Of a stretch of DNA of 64,000 nucleotides, positions 12,101 through 22,043 are shown one piece after another. A program made the position numbers and the translations under genes. Source of the stretch: Manihot esculenta (taxonomy: Eukaryota; Streptophyta; Magnoliopsida; Malpighiales; Euphorbiaceae); assembly GCF_001659605.2 (NCBI RefSeq), contig NC_035161.2, positions 39,265,956-39,329,955 on the forward strand, given 5' to 3'. The notes beneath the pieces were generated by a model. That model was not told the origin of the DNA and did no database searches. It saw only the letters and a program-made list of their open reading frames with translations. Within the stretch, counting starts at the first letter, position 1; the number at the start of each line of letters is the position of its first letter.

Positions 12101-13444
12101 ATTTAATACACTTCCCAAGTCTAGCAGGCAGATCGTATATGAACTGCTCTTTTCCACATAAGAAGAAATATGTGTGACTCATATATTGCCAAAAACCAAT
12201 ACTCAAGGATTGGAAAATACATATAGCAATTTTTCTCCCGCTAGAACTTGAATTGTATAAAATATTCAATTATGTGACCCTATATAAACTGTCAAGATAC
12301 ATCTGGAAAGTGATAATTAATGACTATCAAACAAGCGCACAGTTCAATCAACATGGCGTTGTGTGCTTGCAAGTCAGCATGTGCATACAATGTTGATTTA
12401 TAATTCTCTAAAGCCAATTCCTCACAATAGAATATTCAAATTCAGTTAAGAATTTCCTCAGGCTTTTTTTTTCTGCGGGGGTCACATAAAGCATGTATCT
12501 ACTGACATATAGTAAACCACTAAAAGTATGACAGTAATCTGCGTACCTGAACTTTACGAAGAAGGTTGCGTGTGTGATGCAATTTCTCTATATGTTCCCT
12601 CTTTTCAAAAAGAGATGTGTTTACACCATCGCTTCTTGATTGCACTGACATTATCTGCAATGCTTGACGGAGTTTATGTCATTCCTTGCCATTTTTTTTC
12701 ACACACTAACATACATACACCCACAAGAGCACAGACACAACAAGAAATGAGATGAAAGTCATGCACGTACTTTCTCAAGGAGCTGCTCCATATTTGCTTC
12801 CATGCCCACGATATTATTTTTCATCCTGCATATTGATCAAAATTACTCTAGTACAATTTAATGTTTTTGTTCTGTTATAATTTGACAATGTAGAACAGAA
12901 CAAGATCAAAATCGTGTCCAATAATGATGCAAATTGTCCGCAAAAGTGTTCATAAAAAAAACTTAAAAGAATGGAAAGCCATACCTCTTGATCGTATCAG
13001 TAGCACTGATGAACTTATTGTAATTTTCATAAACTAACATTTGCAAATCAGTGTCAAGATTTTTTATCTCGGCTGCCATTTCAACGTGCTTCTGCAGAAG
13101 TCCTTCCAAGTTTGACTTTTGCACCTGCACCAAAACTATTAATTCTCTCTCTGCTTCGTCGTATATTGGAATTCCAACGCAAACTTGTAATTACCCATCC
13201 TTCGAGTTTCAAGCCTCAAAAGGAACACTAAATCGAATTCAGTTAAACCGGGATCAGAATATTAGGGGCGTACCAAGAGATTCATGTACTGATCAGCATC
13301 GAAGGATGTTGTGTTTATGGCATCTAAAGAATCGAAATTCGAAGAGTTGCCGGATGACGTTGCAGGATCTGGAGAGTAGAAGCTTGATAGCAGATCTCTC
13401 ATTCTCTTTGCCTTGTCATCCAGAGGCACATCATCAACCCCCAT
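3121..13444 (-). CDS. VPS51: VPS51 / UNHINGED, GARP-EARP tethering complex subunit
   Basis: Twenty exons (minus): 13274-13444, 12985-13124, 12771-12825, 12547-12654, 12045-12143, 11844-11921, 11571-11648, 11261-11392, 11017-11117, 10860-10927, 9715-9788, 9512-9578, 9075-9193, 8621-8887, 8394-8510, 7731-7802, 7585-7635, 7147-7377, 3493-3669 and 3121-3240. They total 2325 nt (774 codons plus stop), close to the roughly 780 residues of the Arabidopsis protein, and all phases fit. Landmarks: start MGVDDVPLDDKAKRMRDLL, ENYNKFISATDTIKR (Vps51 N-terminal domain, about residues 20-125), IYDLPARLGKCIKSEAYGDA, KRFKAPNWVK, and the C-terminal LEPPILDKLIQAKLAK. VPS51 joins VPS52-54 in GARP and tethers endosome-derived vesicles at the trans-Golgi network. 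All introns are GT-AG except intron 14, which is GC-AG (donor at 8620). Intron 18 is 3.5 kb because of an inserted retroelement, and intron 10 holds a TRIM. No stop or frameshift was seen. Confidence 0.93.
3722..4219 (+). repeat. 5' LTR of the intron 18 gypsy element
   Basis: Starts TGATAGGG and ends TCTATCA. Its last 290 bases (from 3931, GTATCGAAGAAGAGAG) match 6832-7113 with scattered substitutions, so the two copies have diverged visibly. A TGG-starting, PBS-like sequence follows at 4223 (TGGTCCGACCTGCCGG); I do not know which tRNA it would match. Confidence 0.8.
4560..6825 (+). pseudogene. gypsy gag remnant split by a nested LTR
   Basis: The left part, 4597-4916, reads in one frame with three internal stops and carries gag signatures (MEGAPLHWLRWLRQRNPQ, VDEFIARASLVP, FFLDGLREDI). 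The right part resumes exactly after the nested LTR at 6433 (DIQLGLRFHETTNLYKTMKL and AREIERQ), so the two halves were one gag before the second insertion. A frameshift near 4590 separates the upstream PTFDGTDPIG motif. The end near 6780-6825 looks like the start of a zinc-knuckle region (KGLC) that runs straight into LTR sequence, marking the internal deletion. Confidence 0.7.
4917..6432 (+). mobile_element. nested solo LTR (about 1.5 kb) inside the gypsy gag
   Basis: Begins TGTTAG and ends CTAACA, a perfect 6-bp terminal inverted repeat. It is flanked by GATAT duplications at 4912-4916 and 6433-6437 and interrupts the gag reading frame exactly there. It is AT-rich, has no coding similarity I can see and no internal duplicate, which fits a solo LTR left by LTR-LTR recombination. 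Strand is nominal. An imperfect repeat occurs near 5880-5990 (units around ATCTGCARTYTAYCTGTAACT). Confidence 0.78.
6832..7113 (+). repeat. 3' LTR fragment of the intron 18 gypsy element
   Basis: Matches 3931-4219 and ends TCTATCA just before the GCTAT duplication. The first part of the LTR is absent, so the internal deletion extends from gag into this LTR. Confidence 0.78.
8097..8130 (+). repeat. T17G17 homopolymer junction in VPS51 intron 15
   Basis: Seventeen T followed directly by seventeen G. On the VPS51 sense strand this is a C-run followed by an A-run. A G-run this long can form quadruplexes and is prone to length error in sequencing, so the exact counts are uncertain. Confidence 0.85.
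10514..10824 (+). mobile_element. TRIM (terminal-repeat retrotransposon in miniature) in VPS51 intron 10
   Basis: Total length 311 bp with two short LTRs (10514-10631 and 10713-10824) that start TGTTGAATCCCAC and end AAATTTAACA. Directly after the left LTR is TGGTATCAAAGCC (10632-10644), an initiator-Met tRNA type primer-binding site. A purine-rich GAGCGTGAGGGTG lies before the right LTR. The insertion duplicated AAGGG (10509-10513 and 10825-10829). With only about 80 bp between LTRs it codes for nothing and would depend on proteins of other elements. Confidence 0.9.
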
Positions 13445-14214
13445 TTTTAACTTGATCTTTGCTTAACTTCTTCTCTTCTTGCAAACAGGATTATAGTTGA
13501 AGGAACTGATTCGATATATTGAAGGTTTGGCGCGGAAGGAACCAGAAATTGCGATTATGGATTGCCGGGAGCACAAAGCAACAGCTGCTGCAGATTTTGG
13601 GGTTTATCGAGAACCTGGTTCTACTGGAAGTCAAAGACGTTAGAAGTTGGCCGAGCGAGCCGAGGCCCGTTGAAGCCGTGTCCGTGTTAGCGTAATAGGA
13701 CGGTCCCTAAACCCCTGTGCCTTTATTGCGCATATGGGCTGATTGGTGGGAGAATCCGTATTACCCGGCCCGTGAGTTCTGTGTGTTTTCGCAAAATTCA
13801 CGGGTAATTTTCAACTAAATTTTAGTCATTATTTATTTATTCAATTAATAAATTTTAATTTATTTTTAAAAAATTATTAATATTTAATTTTTTTAAATAA
13901 TAATTTACTGAAATTTTATTTGAGTGATTATTTCATATAAAATCTTAAACATTAATAACTTTTTTAAAATAAATTAAAATTTAATAATTATAATGAATTA
14001 ATAACTAAAATTCTTGTTGTGAAAATTAGCTCAAAATTCACTTTTAATCTCTTAAGCCGTTTGGATTGTTTATTCATACTTCATTCCTTAATTAGTTGTA
14101 ATTTAATAAATATTAAAATCTTATTTAATATCCAAAATATAGCATGAAATTGTAGAATCCTGAAACGTTTTTTTTTTTTTTGAAAGTAAAATCCTGAAAC
14201 TTATAATGTGAATA
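13445..14214. other. VPS51 upstream region and AT-rich spacer
   Basis: Positions 13445-13800 hold the presumed 5' UTR and promoter of VPS51. CCCTAAACCCC at 13705-13715 resembles a telo-box, common in plant housekeeping promoters. From about 13800 to 14214 the DNA is AT-rich with a poly-T run near 14170. No gene is seen. Confidence 0.45.
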
Positions 14215-14219
14215 AAATC

Positions 14220-14919
14220 TGATAAATATTTTCCTCTTCCTGGTCCATGATAGATCTGGTTTTCTTCTGGGTCCCTTCTTGTTGGGCTCCCTGGTGGATC
14301 TCTCCATGTTCTTCCTGGTGAAGGGACCTGTAAAATAAGAAAGAATGGTCAGGGGCCTACCGGGTGTGCCCCGGCAGAGGCCCTCCGACGCTCAAGTCAG
14401 ATTTTATGGCTCAGAGTAGTATATTTAGGCAAGGGTTACAGAAAGAATAAAAATGGTGTCCAGGAAGGAAAAGGAAGAAGAAGAGAGCCCCCTCTGCGTG
14501 GCTTCTACAGTGATATATATATCTGTCTCTCTGCCACAATGCTAGCTGTCTTCTGTCGCCTAGCTCCGTATGTACGGATGTGTCAGGCGCCTGCTCCAGG
14601 CGTAACAGCCATTAATTCTCCTCTGATACGTATGATTCTCCTCTGATACGCATGCGGAAGGACCTACCAGCGGGGCATCTTGGTCATTTTCCCCTTTCCG
14701 GGCTGGGTTGAATGGTAGGGCTGAAGTTGAGCCTGGTGAGGGCCTGATTACTGGGCCGAAAGGTTTGGGCCGGTTTGATTGAGGAGTCTAGGCGGAGTCC
14801 GGCCCTGTGACTGAGCGGGCTGGACCTGGCTCTCGAGGGGAATATTGAAGCCTTCGGATCATGGACTGTTTTCATGGGCCTGGCCTTTGGACCGGGATGA
14901 AGAAATCCAGCGATCATCA
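14220..14919 (-). repeat. T1 3' LTR
   Basis: Same length (700 bp) as the 5' LTR. It is preceded, in element sense, by the polypurine-like GAGATAAAGGGGCAAT. Confidence 0.88.
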
Positions 14920-15559
14920 ATTGCCCCTTTATCTCCTCAGCAGTTATTCCATGACTGGTGAGGGGATAAATCTTTAAACTCTATTCATGACCGTGTGGTC
15001 TGAGAACTGCTCTTGTCGAAAGTATCCCTTTCTTGCCTTTTTATTATTTTTGCCTGAGCGTTGGACTCTTGTGTATGTTTTTTGCCCCTGAGTATTTATG
15101 GGCTGTCTTCTTTCGAGCGTTTTGCGGGCTCTTTGTTGCTTGGACCTTTCTCTAGGTCAGCTGAGTTGGTTTAGTGTGAGCGGTCAATTCTCGAGGTCGT
15201 TGCCTCTCATGATTGCCCCTGATTCTCTGTTTGGCTTTGTATTTTGGTATGCAGTTTGCTTAGGAATCGCCTTGCCTTAATTCGGTCTGTCTTATCGGGT
15301 TTACCAGTACTGCGCTCGTTTTCTTGAGATCAGCATGATGCTTTGGTACTTTTGGCTGTTGTGTGAGATTAAAGTCTCTCTACCTGATGACTTGAGCTCC
15401 TTTGGGAGGTCGGAGTTTAGCTTTTTCATTTATGGTCCCGTGCCCCAATCTTTTATGTGAGATCAGAACTATGTTCTTTATGAGTTGTTTTTGCTTGTAG
15501 CACCGGATGATCTTGGGGATTCCGGCTACTTTTGCTCCGGGAGATCTTTGAGATCTTCG
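14920..15559 (-). other. T1 backbone between arrays and 3' LTR
   Basis: No gene recognised. It matches T2 27030-27667 in reverse, and it ends at the purine tract next to the 3' LTR. Confidence 0.6.
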
Positions 15560-17003
15560 TCGGTCTTCTGCCTCAGTGAGGTCTTCTGCCTCAGTGAGGT
15601 CTTCTGCCTCAGTGAGGTCTTCTGCCTCATTGAGGTCTTCTGCCTCATTGAGGTCTTCTGCCTCGGTGAGGTCTTCTGCCTCGGTGAGGTCTTCTGCCTC
15701 ATTGAGGTCTTCTGCCTCTTTGAGGTCTTCTGCCTCTTTTGAGGTCTTCTGCCTCATTGAGGTCTTCTGCCTCGGTGAGGTCTTCTACCCCGGTGAGGTC
15801 TTCTACCTCGGTGAGGTCTTCTGCCTCTTTGAGGTCTTCTGCCTCATTGAGGTCTTCTGCCTCAGTGAGGTCTTCTGCCTCTTTGAGGTCTTCTGCCTCA
15901 TTGAGGTCTTCTGCCTCAGTGAGGTCTTCTACCTCATTGAGGTCTTCTGCCTCTTTGGGGTCTTCTGCCTCATTGAGGTCTTCTGCCTCATTGAGGTCTT
16001 CAGCCTCAGTGAGGTCTTCTTTTGTCAAGACCTTATTGAGGTCTTCTTTTGCTAGGACCTCAGTGAGGTCTTCTTTTGTCAAGACCTTATTGAGGTCTTC
16101 TCTTGTCAAGACCTCATTGAGGTCTTCTCTTGTCAAGACCTTATTGAGGTCTTCATTTGCTAGGACCTCAGTGAGGTCTTCCTTTGTCAAGACCTTATTG
16201 AGGTCTTCCTTTGTCAAGACCTTATTGAGGTCTTCCTTTGTCAAGACCTTATTGAGGTCTTCCTTTGTCAAGACCTCATTGAGGTCTTCTCTTGTCAAGA
16301 CCTTATTGAGGTCTTCCTTTGCTAGGACCTCAGTGAGGTCTTCTTTTGTCAAGACCTTATTGAGGTCTTCCTTTGTCAAGACCTCATTGAGGTCTTCTCT
16401 TGCTAGGACCTCAGTGAGGTCTTCTTTTGTCAAGACCTTATTGAGGTTTTCCTTTGCTAGGACCTTAGTGAGGTCTTCTTTTGTCAAGACCTTATTGAGG
16501 TCTTCTCTTGTCAAGACCTCATTTAGGTCTTCTCTTGTCAAGACCTTATTGAGGTCTTCCTTTGCTAGGACCTCAGTGAGGTCTTCTTTTGTCAAGACCT
16601 TATTGAGGTCTTCCTTTGTCAAGACCTCATTGAGGTTTTCTCTTGTCAAGACCTCATTGAGGTCTTCTCTTGTCAAGACCTTATTGAGGTCTTCCTTTGC
16701 TAGGACCTCAGTGAGGTCTTCTTTTGTCAAGACCTTATTGAGGTCTTCCTTTGTCAAGACCTCATTGAGGTCTTCTCTTGTCAAGACCTTATTGAGGTCT
16801 TCCTTTGCTAGGACCTCAGTGAGGTCTTCTTTTGCTTGGACCTCAGTGAGGTCTTCTTTTGTCAAGACCTTATTGAGGTCTTCCTTTGTCAAGACCTCAT
16901 TGAGGTCTTCTTTTGTCAAGACCTCATTGAGGTCTTCTTTTGCTAGGACCTCAGTGAGGTCTTCTTTTATCAAGACCTTATTGAGGTCTTCTTTTGCCAG
17001 GAG
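15560..17003 (-). repeat. T1 modular tandem array with 18-bp and 27-bp units
   Basis: Positions 15560-16009 are about 25 copies of an 18-bp unit (GAGGTCTTCTGCCTCAKT). Positions 16010-17003 are about 36 copies of a 27-bp unit made of GAGGTCTTC, a TTTTGTCAA or TTTTGCTAG block, and GACCTYAKT. All periods are multiples of 9. The many long ORFs on both strands here are a by-product of that periodicity and are not called as genes. AAGACCTC-ATT-GAGGTCTT is a small hairpin inside each junction. Confidence 0.9.
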
Positions 17004-17051
17004 ATCTTGGGGACCCTGGTCTTCATGCTCCGGGAGGTCTTTTAAGATCCT

Positions 17052-17745
17052 CACCGGCCGTTTTTATTTTATTTTCCCGGGAGTTCTAGGGGATCCCGGT
17101 CTTCTTTGTTTTCCCGGGAGTTCTAGGGGATCCCGGTCTTCATGCTCCGGGAGGTCTTTTAAGATCCTCACCGGCCGTTCCGGGGTGACCTCGGGGCCCC
17201 GCCGGCAGTTTTTTATTTTGTTTTCCCAGGAGTTCTAGGGGATCCCGGTCTTCTTTGTTTTCCCGGGAGTTCTAGGGGATCCCGGTCTTCATGCTCCGGG
17301 AGGCATCTTTAAGATCCTCACCGGCCGTTCCGGGGTGACCTCGGGGCCCCGCCGGCAGTTTTTTGTTTTGTTTTCCCGGGAGTTCTAGGGGATCCCGGTC
17401 TTCTTTGTTTTCCCGGGAGTTCTAGGGGATCCCGGTCTTCATGCTCCGGGAGGCATCTTTAAGATCCTCACCGGCCGTTCCGGGGTGACCTCGGGGCCCC
17501 GCCGACAATTTTTTGTTTTGTTTTCCCGGGAGTTCTAGGGGATCCCGGTCTTCATGCTCCGGGAGGCATCTTTAAGATCCTCGCCAGCCGTTCCGGGGTG
17601 ACCTCGGGGCCCCGCCGGCAGTTTTTTGTTTTGTTTTCCCGGGAGTTCTAGGGGATCCCGGTCTTCATGCTCCGGGAGGCATCTTTAAGATTCTCGCCGG
17701 CCGTTCCGGGGTGACCTCGGGGCCCCGCCGGCAGTTTTTTGTGCC
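17052..17745 (-). repeat. T1 GC-rich tandem repeats (about 120-180 bp units)
   Basis: Several copies of a unit containing CCCGGGAGTTCTAGGGGATC, ATGCTCCGGGAGG and CCTCGGGGCCCCGCCGGC, ending in T-rich TTTTTTGTTTTGTTTTCCCG. Some units hold one and some two copies of the CCCGGGAGTT segment, giving alternating lengths. T2 has relatives at 24836-25370. Confidence 0.8.
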
Positions 17746-18532
17746 TTCTTGAGGTTTTTGCACAAGATTCAGGCTCATTGGCCTTACTGTCGCTTCGTCA
17801 TCTCAGCTGGTTTTGTGCCTAACTGAGGTCTTGTTTATTTTTCTGAATTTTTCTGCAAAATAAGAACTTGCACAGAGCACATATAACGAGGATGCTCGTT
17901 ATTTAATTCAATAATATTCATCAATAAATAATATGCCGCACGTGTCACTTAGTTTCATACTTCAGATGAATAATTTATAAAATACTATGCTTGAACATGT
18001 AAAATATTGTGAAAAGTGTAAGTATTATTTACACTGTATAATTCTGAAATCAATAATAACTGCAAAACTATAAAGTGAAGGTAGCATAAAAGACTCTTGA
18101 TTTTGAGGTTTGTCTGGTGGTGATGATGATAAATAATTAATTGCTTGCAGTAGTTGTGGATCGTGCGTAAGCTAATAAATCATTTATGATGGCATTGTTG
18201 TAATATTTGTAAAGAATTTGGGTACTTACCTCCTAGTAATTAAGAGCCACGTCGACCACTTTTGTATGAGTTGCGTTGATATGTCACTTTACTGCAATTC
18301 CCTCAAACTCAATCTTGAAAAATTAATAATTTCGATATTTGGCCGACCTGCTGCAGTCCGAGCTCCTTTCGGTCTTGCTACTCCGACTGGCCGATTGACC
18401 TCCACATTTACATACGGACGAAATGTTAAATCATGATTCTTATTGGAATTCACAGCAATTTGCGGATAGAGCAAAGAAAATGCTGAAGAAAGTGATGTGC
18501 TTGATTTCTTCATCATTGGAAAGTGTGCGTTA
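17746..18532 (-). other. T1 backbone between arrays and cargo
   Basis: No gene seen. The segment 17800-18440 matches T2 at about 23890-24700 in reverse, for example around GTGGTCGACGTGGCTCTT, so it is shared family backbone. Confidence 0.6.
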
Positions 18533-18997
18533 TTGGAATTCAAGAGTACCCTTATTGTTGTAAAATCCAGCCATTTGTCAACTCTCTTCAACATGTGCGC
18601 TAGGCATGCCCATACCAGATTTTTCCCTATATAAGCAATCCATGCTAAAGTTGTTAGACCGTCCGCAGCAGATTTCAAATGGCTTGAGAAATTCAGCCAA
18701 TCCCACAAAATCAAGTTTCTGAGTTTGCTTAGCCTTAATGAGAAGCTCCTGCTGAACACTAAAAGCTTCTTGCGCAATCTTTGTAACCTCCAACACCTGT
18801 CCACCAATCTTCTCATCCGCAGCCAAAACCTTACCCAAGAACTGTCCTAATAGATCGTCAAATGCCACAATTGATGGATCGATGGTCACATCAGCTCCAC
18901 TAAAGTCCGAAACTCCATGGTCCCTGAACGCCGACGTAGACAGCGCCTCTAGCCGCGCCACCGCCGATTCGAGCCTGTCAATTAGCTTCTCCTCCAT
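18533..18997 (-). pseudogene. CAP1: captured fragment of adenylyl cyclase-associated protein (CAP1)
   Basis: From ATG at 18997 the minus strand reads MEEKLIDRLESAVARLEAL, then DPSIVAFDDLLGQFLGK and EKIGGQVLEVTKIAQEAF, then KQTQKLDFVGLAEFLKP. This is the N-terminal helical domain of plant CAP, an actin-monomer recycling protein. After FLKP about 20 family residues are missing and the frame shifts (HLKSAADGLTTLAWIA continues in another frame). It shifts back at GMGMPSAHVEES, after which a family Trp is replaced by TGA, followed by QMAGFYNNKGTLEF. Similarity ends near 18533. About 140 codons run with no intron visible, which suggests capture from an mRNA or cDNA. It is dead as a CAP gene. An intact CAP1 should exist elsewhere in the genome. 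Confidence 0.8.
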
Positions 18998-19860
18998 GAA
19001 GCAAAGCGATATCTTGCCTACTTCCTTCCTCTGTATATAACTTGAGCTTTGTTTCCTTCCTTCTCTGTGGAAGCTTTCGATGGAGACAAAGAGCAGATCT
19101 GGGAGGACTGTTGCGCCGACCTCACTTGTTGGAGCTCGACCAGACCAGCGACTTCCTCCTCAGGTCGACGCGCCTGTGGCACCATCACGTTTGTCTATCC
19201 GGTCCATTTCTGCATCGCGCCGACCTCATGCATTTTGCCGTCTTCAAGCTGGCCAACACGTATAACCCGAATCTCTTCTTCAATTAGTTTGGGCATTTGA
19301 TAATTTTGTATTGTCTCCCTGTCGCCCGATGCTTTCCATCTGTCTTGACATGCGAGTCCAACCTCAAACATGGCTCCGACCTTGACCACGAATCTAATTT
19401 TGAACATGGATCCGACCTCAACGAGCAATCTATCACTGTGGTCGTCGGATTTGCCGAGTTCCTTTCTGTCTTGCTAAACACAGCTCCGACCTCCTGCATT
19501 ACGCGAACCACAGCCAAGAGCGGCAACTGGACGCGACGATCATTTTTATCCGACCTGAAATGTGAGCCCGATCTCAAACACGATTCCGACCTCGATCACA
19601 TTCAAGCTCGTGCACGGGTCCGACCTCTTTCTTTTTTTTTATTATTATTATTACGGACGCCTCTTCTCTTTCTCTCGCCTTCCTTCTTCTTCTTTTTTTT
19701 ATTTTTATATTTTTTTTACATATACAGCGGACCTCAGAATTTTTATACAGCGGACCTCAGAATTTCAACAATACATATATTCCTCACTCTTTTTTTTTTT
19801 TTACAGAAAATATTCACCAGACTTCAAAGAAAAAATCAGCCGTAATAAAATCTAATAAAT
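18998..19860 (-). other. T1 interior between cargo and leader ORF
   Basis: No gene. The part just upstream of the CAP1 ATG (to about 19065) may be captured CAP1 5' UTR, since it is unlike T2. Between 19100 and 19620 short copies of TCCGACCTC (GAGGTCGGA in element sense) recur irregularly. Positions 19735-19860 match T2 near 23085-23185. Confidence 0.45.
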
Positions 19861-19929
19861 ATTAAAATAAATTATCTGAAAGATCATCAAAATATTCTTT
19901 AGCACAATGAACCTTTCTTTTCAGCTGGG

Positions 19930-20169
19930 TTATCTGCTCAAACTTTCGTACCTTATGTGGATCTCAATGGGTGAATCTGAAAACTTTTGAGATAGTAAAA
20001 TCTCTTTCGTGGAGGGCACATTCCCGGCCAAGCTCGGCAAAGGGTTAAAAGGAATGGGTGGTTGGTTGTTTGGAGTTGTAGGACTGGAAAATAAGAACCG
20101 CTGCCCCTCTTGGGCAGAGCTCAAATTATTTGGAATGACGTTAAGGTTATTTTCTTGGTGGTTTGCCAT
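19930..20169 (-). CDS. short ORF after the T1 leader, possible gag start remnant
   Basis: A 79-codon ORF begins MANHQENNLNVIPN, about 60 bases after the PBS. It is rich in Asn, Pro, Ser and Gln and has no zinc knuckle or other domain I recognise. Its place, first ORF after the primer site, is where gag starts in gypsy elements, so a truncated gag N-terminus is the best guess. T2 lacks most of it: GAGATCCACA-type repeats flank the missing segment, suggesting deletion between short direct repeats. Confidence 0.4.
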   Translation of the reverse strand: MANHQENNLNVIPNNLSSAQEGQRFLFSSPTTPNNQPPIPFNPLPSLAGNVPSTKEILLSQKFSDSPIEIHIRYESLSR

Positions 20170-20227
20170 TGTGGATCTCAGTGGGTTTTGAAAGTGAAAA
20201 CTCCGGTGATGAAAAGATCTCCTTCGT

Positions 20228-20245
20228 TTCCCACAGACGGCGCCA
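20228..20245 (-). promoter_or_regulatory. T1 primer-binding site
   Basis: Reads TGGCGCCGTCTGTGGGAA two bases after the 5' LTR in element sense. It fits the 3' end of a plant tRNA; I believe tRNA-Arg but am not sure. The same sequence follows the T2 LTR. Confidence 0.75.
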
Positions 20246-20247
20246 TT

Positions 20248-20947
20248 TGATAAATATTTTCCTCTTCCTGGTCCATGATAGATCTGGTTTTCTTCTGGGT
20301 CCCTTCTTGCTGGGCTCCCTGGTGGATCTCTCCATGTTCTTCCTGGTGAAGGGACCTGTAAAATAAGAAAGAATGGTCAGGGGCCTACCGGGTGTGCCCC
20401 GGCAGAGGCCCTCCGACGCTCAAGTCAGATTTTATGGCTCAGAGTAGTATATTTAGGCAAGGGTTACATAAAGAATAAAAATGGTGTCCAGGAAGGAAAA
20501 GGAAGAAGAAGAGAGCCCCCTCTGCGTGGCTTCTACCGTGATATATATATCTGTCTCTCTGCCACAATGCTAGCTGTCTTCTGTCGCCTAGCTCCGTATG
20601 TACGGATGTGTCAGGCGCCTGCTCCAGGCGTAACGGCCATTAATTCTCCTCTGATACGTATGATTCTCCTCTGATACGCATGCGGAAGGACCTACCAGCG
20701 GGGCATCTTGGTCATTTTCCCCTTTCCGGGCTGGGTTGAATGGTAGGGCTGAAGTTGAGCCTGGTGAGGGCCTGATTACTGGGCCGAAAGGTTTGGGCCG
20801 GTTTGATTGAGGAGTCTAGGCGGAGTCCGGCCCTGTGACTGAGCGGGCTGGACCTGGCTCTCGAGGGGAATATTGAAGCCTTCGGATCATGGACTGTTTT
20901 CATGGGCCTGGCCTTTGGACCGGGGTGAAGAAATCCAGCGATCATCA
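20248..20947 (-). repeat. T1 5' LTR
   Basis: In element orientation it starts TGATGATCGCTGG and ends ATATTTATCA. It contains a purine/TC-rich leader and is almost identical to the other T1 LTR, indicating a recent insertion. Confidence 0.88.
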
Positions 20948-20952
20948 AAATC

Positions 20953-22038
20953 ATTTTTACAATAATACATATTATATTTTTTAATATATGCTCAGTTTAG
21001 TTAATGGATATAAGACTATCATCTCATTTTATATTAACTCTACAACTATGAGCGAATTTTCTTATAAATTGATTTTATTTAATTTTTCATTTTTTATTAT
21101 ATTACTCTTTTAAAATACATTAATGATAATTCAATTAATTTTTTCATATCAATGAATTATTTTAAATCGAAAGACAATAGATAGATTATAAAATACTGTA
21201 AATAAAAAAAATTATTTGCATGAAAAAATAATTTTTTTCATTATTTTATAATTTAATTTAAAACTATAAATTATCTAAAATTATAAATTTTATTATAATT
21301 ATATTAAGTTTAAAAACTTAAAATTAGGAGAATGTGTCTCGCTGGTGTGATTATATGATGTGAATTATTTTGTTATATTTATATATCACATGTATAAATA
21401 TTATTTATTTATTTTGTAATTTAATCTAAAATTTTAAATATTTATATAATTCAATTTAAAATCTCTAATTTTATTAACTTTCACTATTAAATTTTTAATA
21501 TCCTATTATTATACTTTTATTTATATATGTTTGGTGTAAAGAATTATAATAAATTTTTTTTTATTTTTTTAGTTTTAATTCTCTTAAATCTTTTAGGTTT
21601 TAATTGTATGTATTGTTAATACAATATATTTATTTATACTTTCAAGTATTGATTACAAGAGAAGATTAATAATATAATTATAAATAATAATATTATAATT
21701 TTATTTTTTATTGTATTAATTCAATTTTTTATAATAAATATAATCTAATAAAGTATTTAAATAATAAAAAATCAATAAATATAAGATCTATTATTAATTT
21801 TATTATAAGTATTGGCAAATAAAAATAAGTCAAAATTGTAATTTTTTATCAGGTCATACGGGATGAAGACAACTAAATCTATAGATTTTGAGTTAAACAA
21901 CATCATTTTTTAAAATTTTGAATTAAATAATAAAATAACTAAAAATTTTAGACTTTTTTACTAATAGTGAAATATAAATATAATAAAATAATTTACCAAA
22001 ATACACTCTTATCAATTCAATTTTTAAGTTTTGATATA
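20953..22038. other. AT-rich spacer between T1 and T2
   Basis: About 1.1 kb of strongly AT-rich host DNA separating the two oppositely oriented elements. I see no exon, RNA gene or repeat in it. Confidence 0.5.
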
Positions 22039-22043
22039 ATTAT

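Larger units (their letters stand above)
14220..20947 (-). mobile_element. T1: non-autonomous gypsy-type LTR element with host gene cargo
   Basis: Two 700-bp LTRs (14220-14919 and 20248-20947) differ at only about half a dozen sites and are flanked by the duplication AAATC (14215-14219 and 20948-20952). The minus orientation comes from the primer-binding site (20228-20245, read TGGCGCCGTCTGTGGGAA) beside the right LTR and the purine tract (rc of 14920-14940) beside the left one. The 5.3-kb interior has no protease, RT or integrase: it holds a short ORF near the PBS, a CAP1 gene fragment and two classes of tandem array. TGGCGCC primer sites and arrays before the 3' LTR resemble the Tat/Ogre branch and its LARD or TR-GAG derivatives. 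Confidence 0.88.

Noticed and set aside
13051..13455. 134-codon plus-strand ORF opposite VPS51 exons 1-2
   Set aside because: Shadow of conserved VPS51 exons on the other strand; spans a VPS51 intron and resembles nothing known.
14684..14920. 78-80 codon ORF in both T1 LTRs (MIAGFLHPGPKARPMK)
   Set aside because: Open in T1 but lies wholly in the LTR and differs in T2. No domain and no reason to expect a protein there.
15560..17003. CRISPR array (regular short repeats)
   Set aside because: Units are directly tandem with no unique spacers, the sequence is plant nuclear, and the array lies inside an LTR element.
15699..17238. Long ORFs of 451 (minus) and 499 (plus) codons over the T1 array
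   Set aside because: They exist only because the 18/27-bp periods are multiples of three, so several frames on both strands stay open. The translations are low-complexity hexa/nonapeptide repeats, with no start context or domain.
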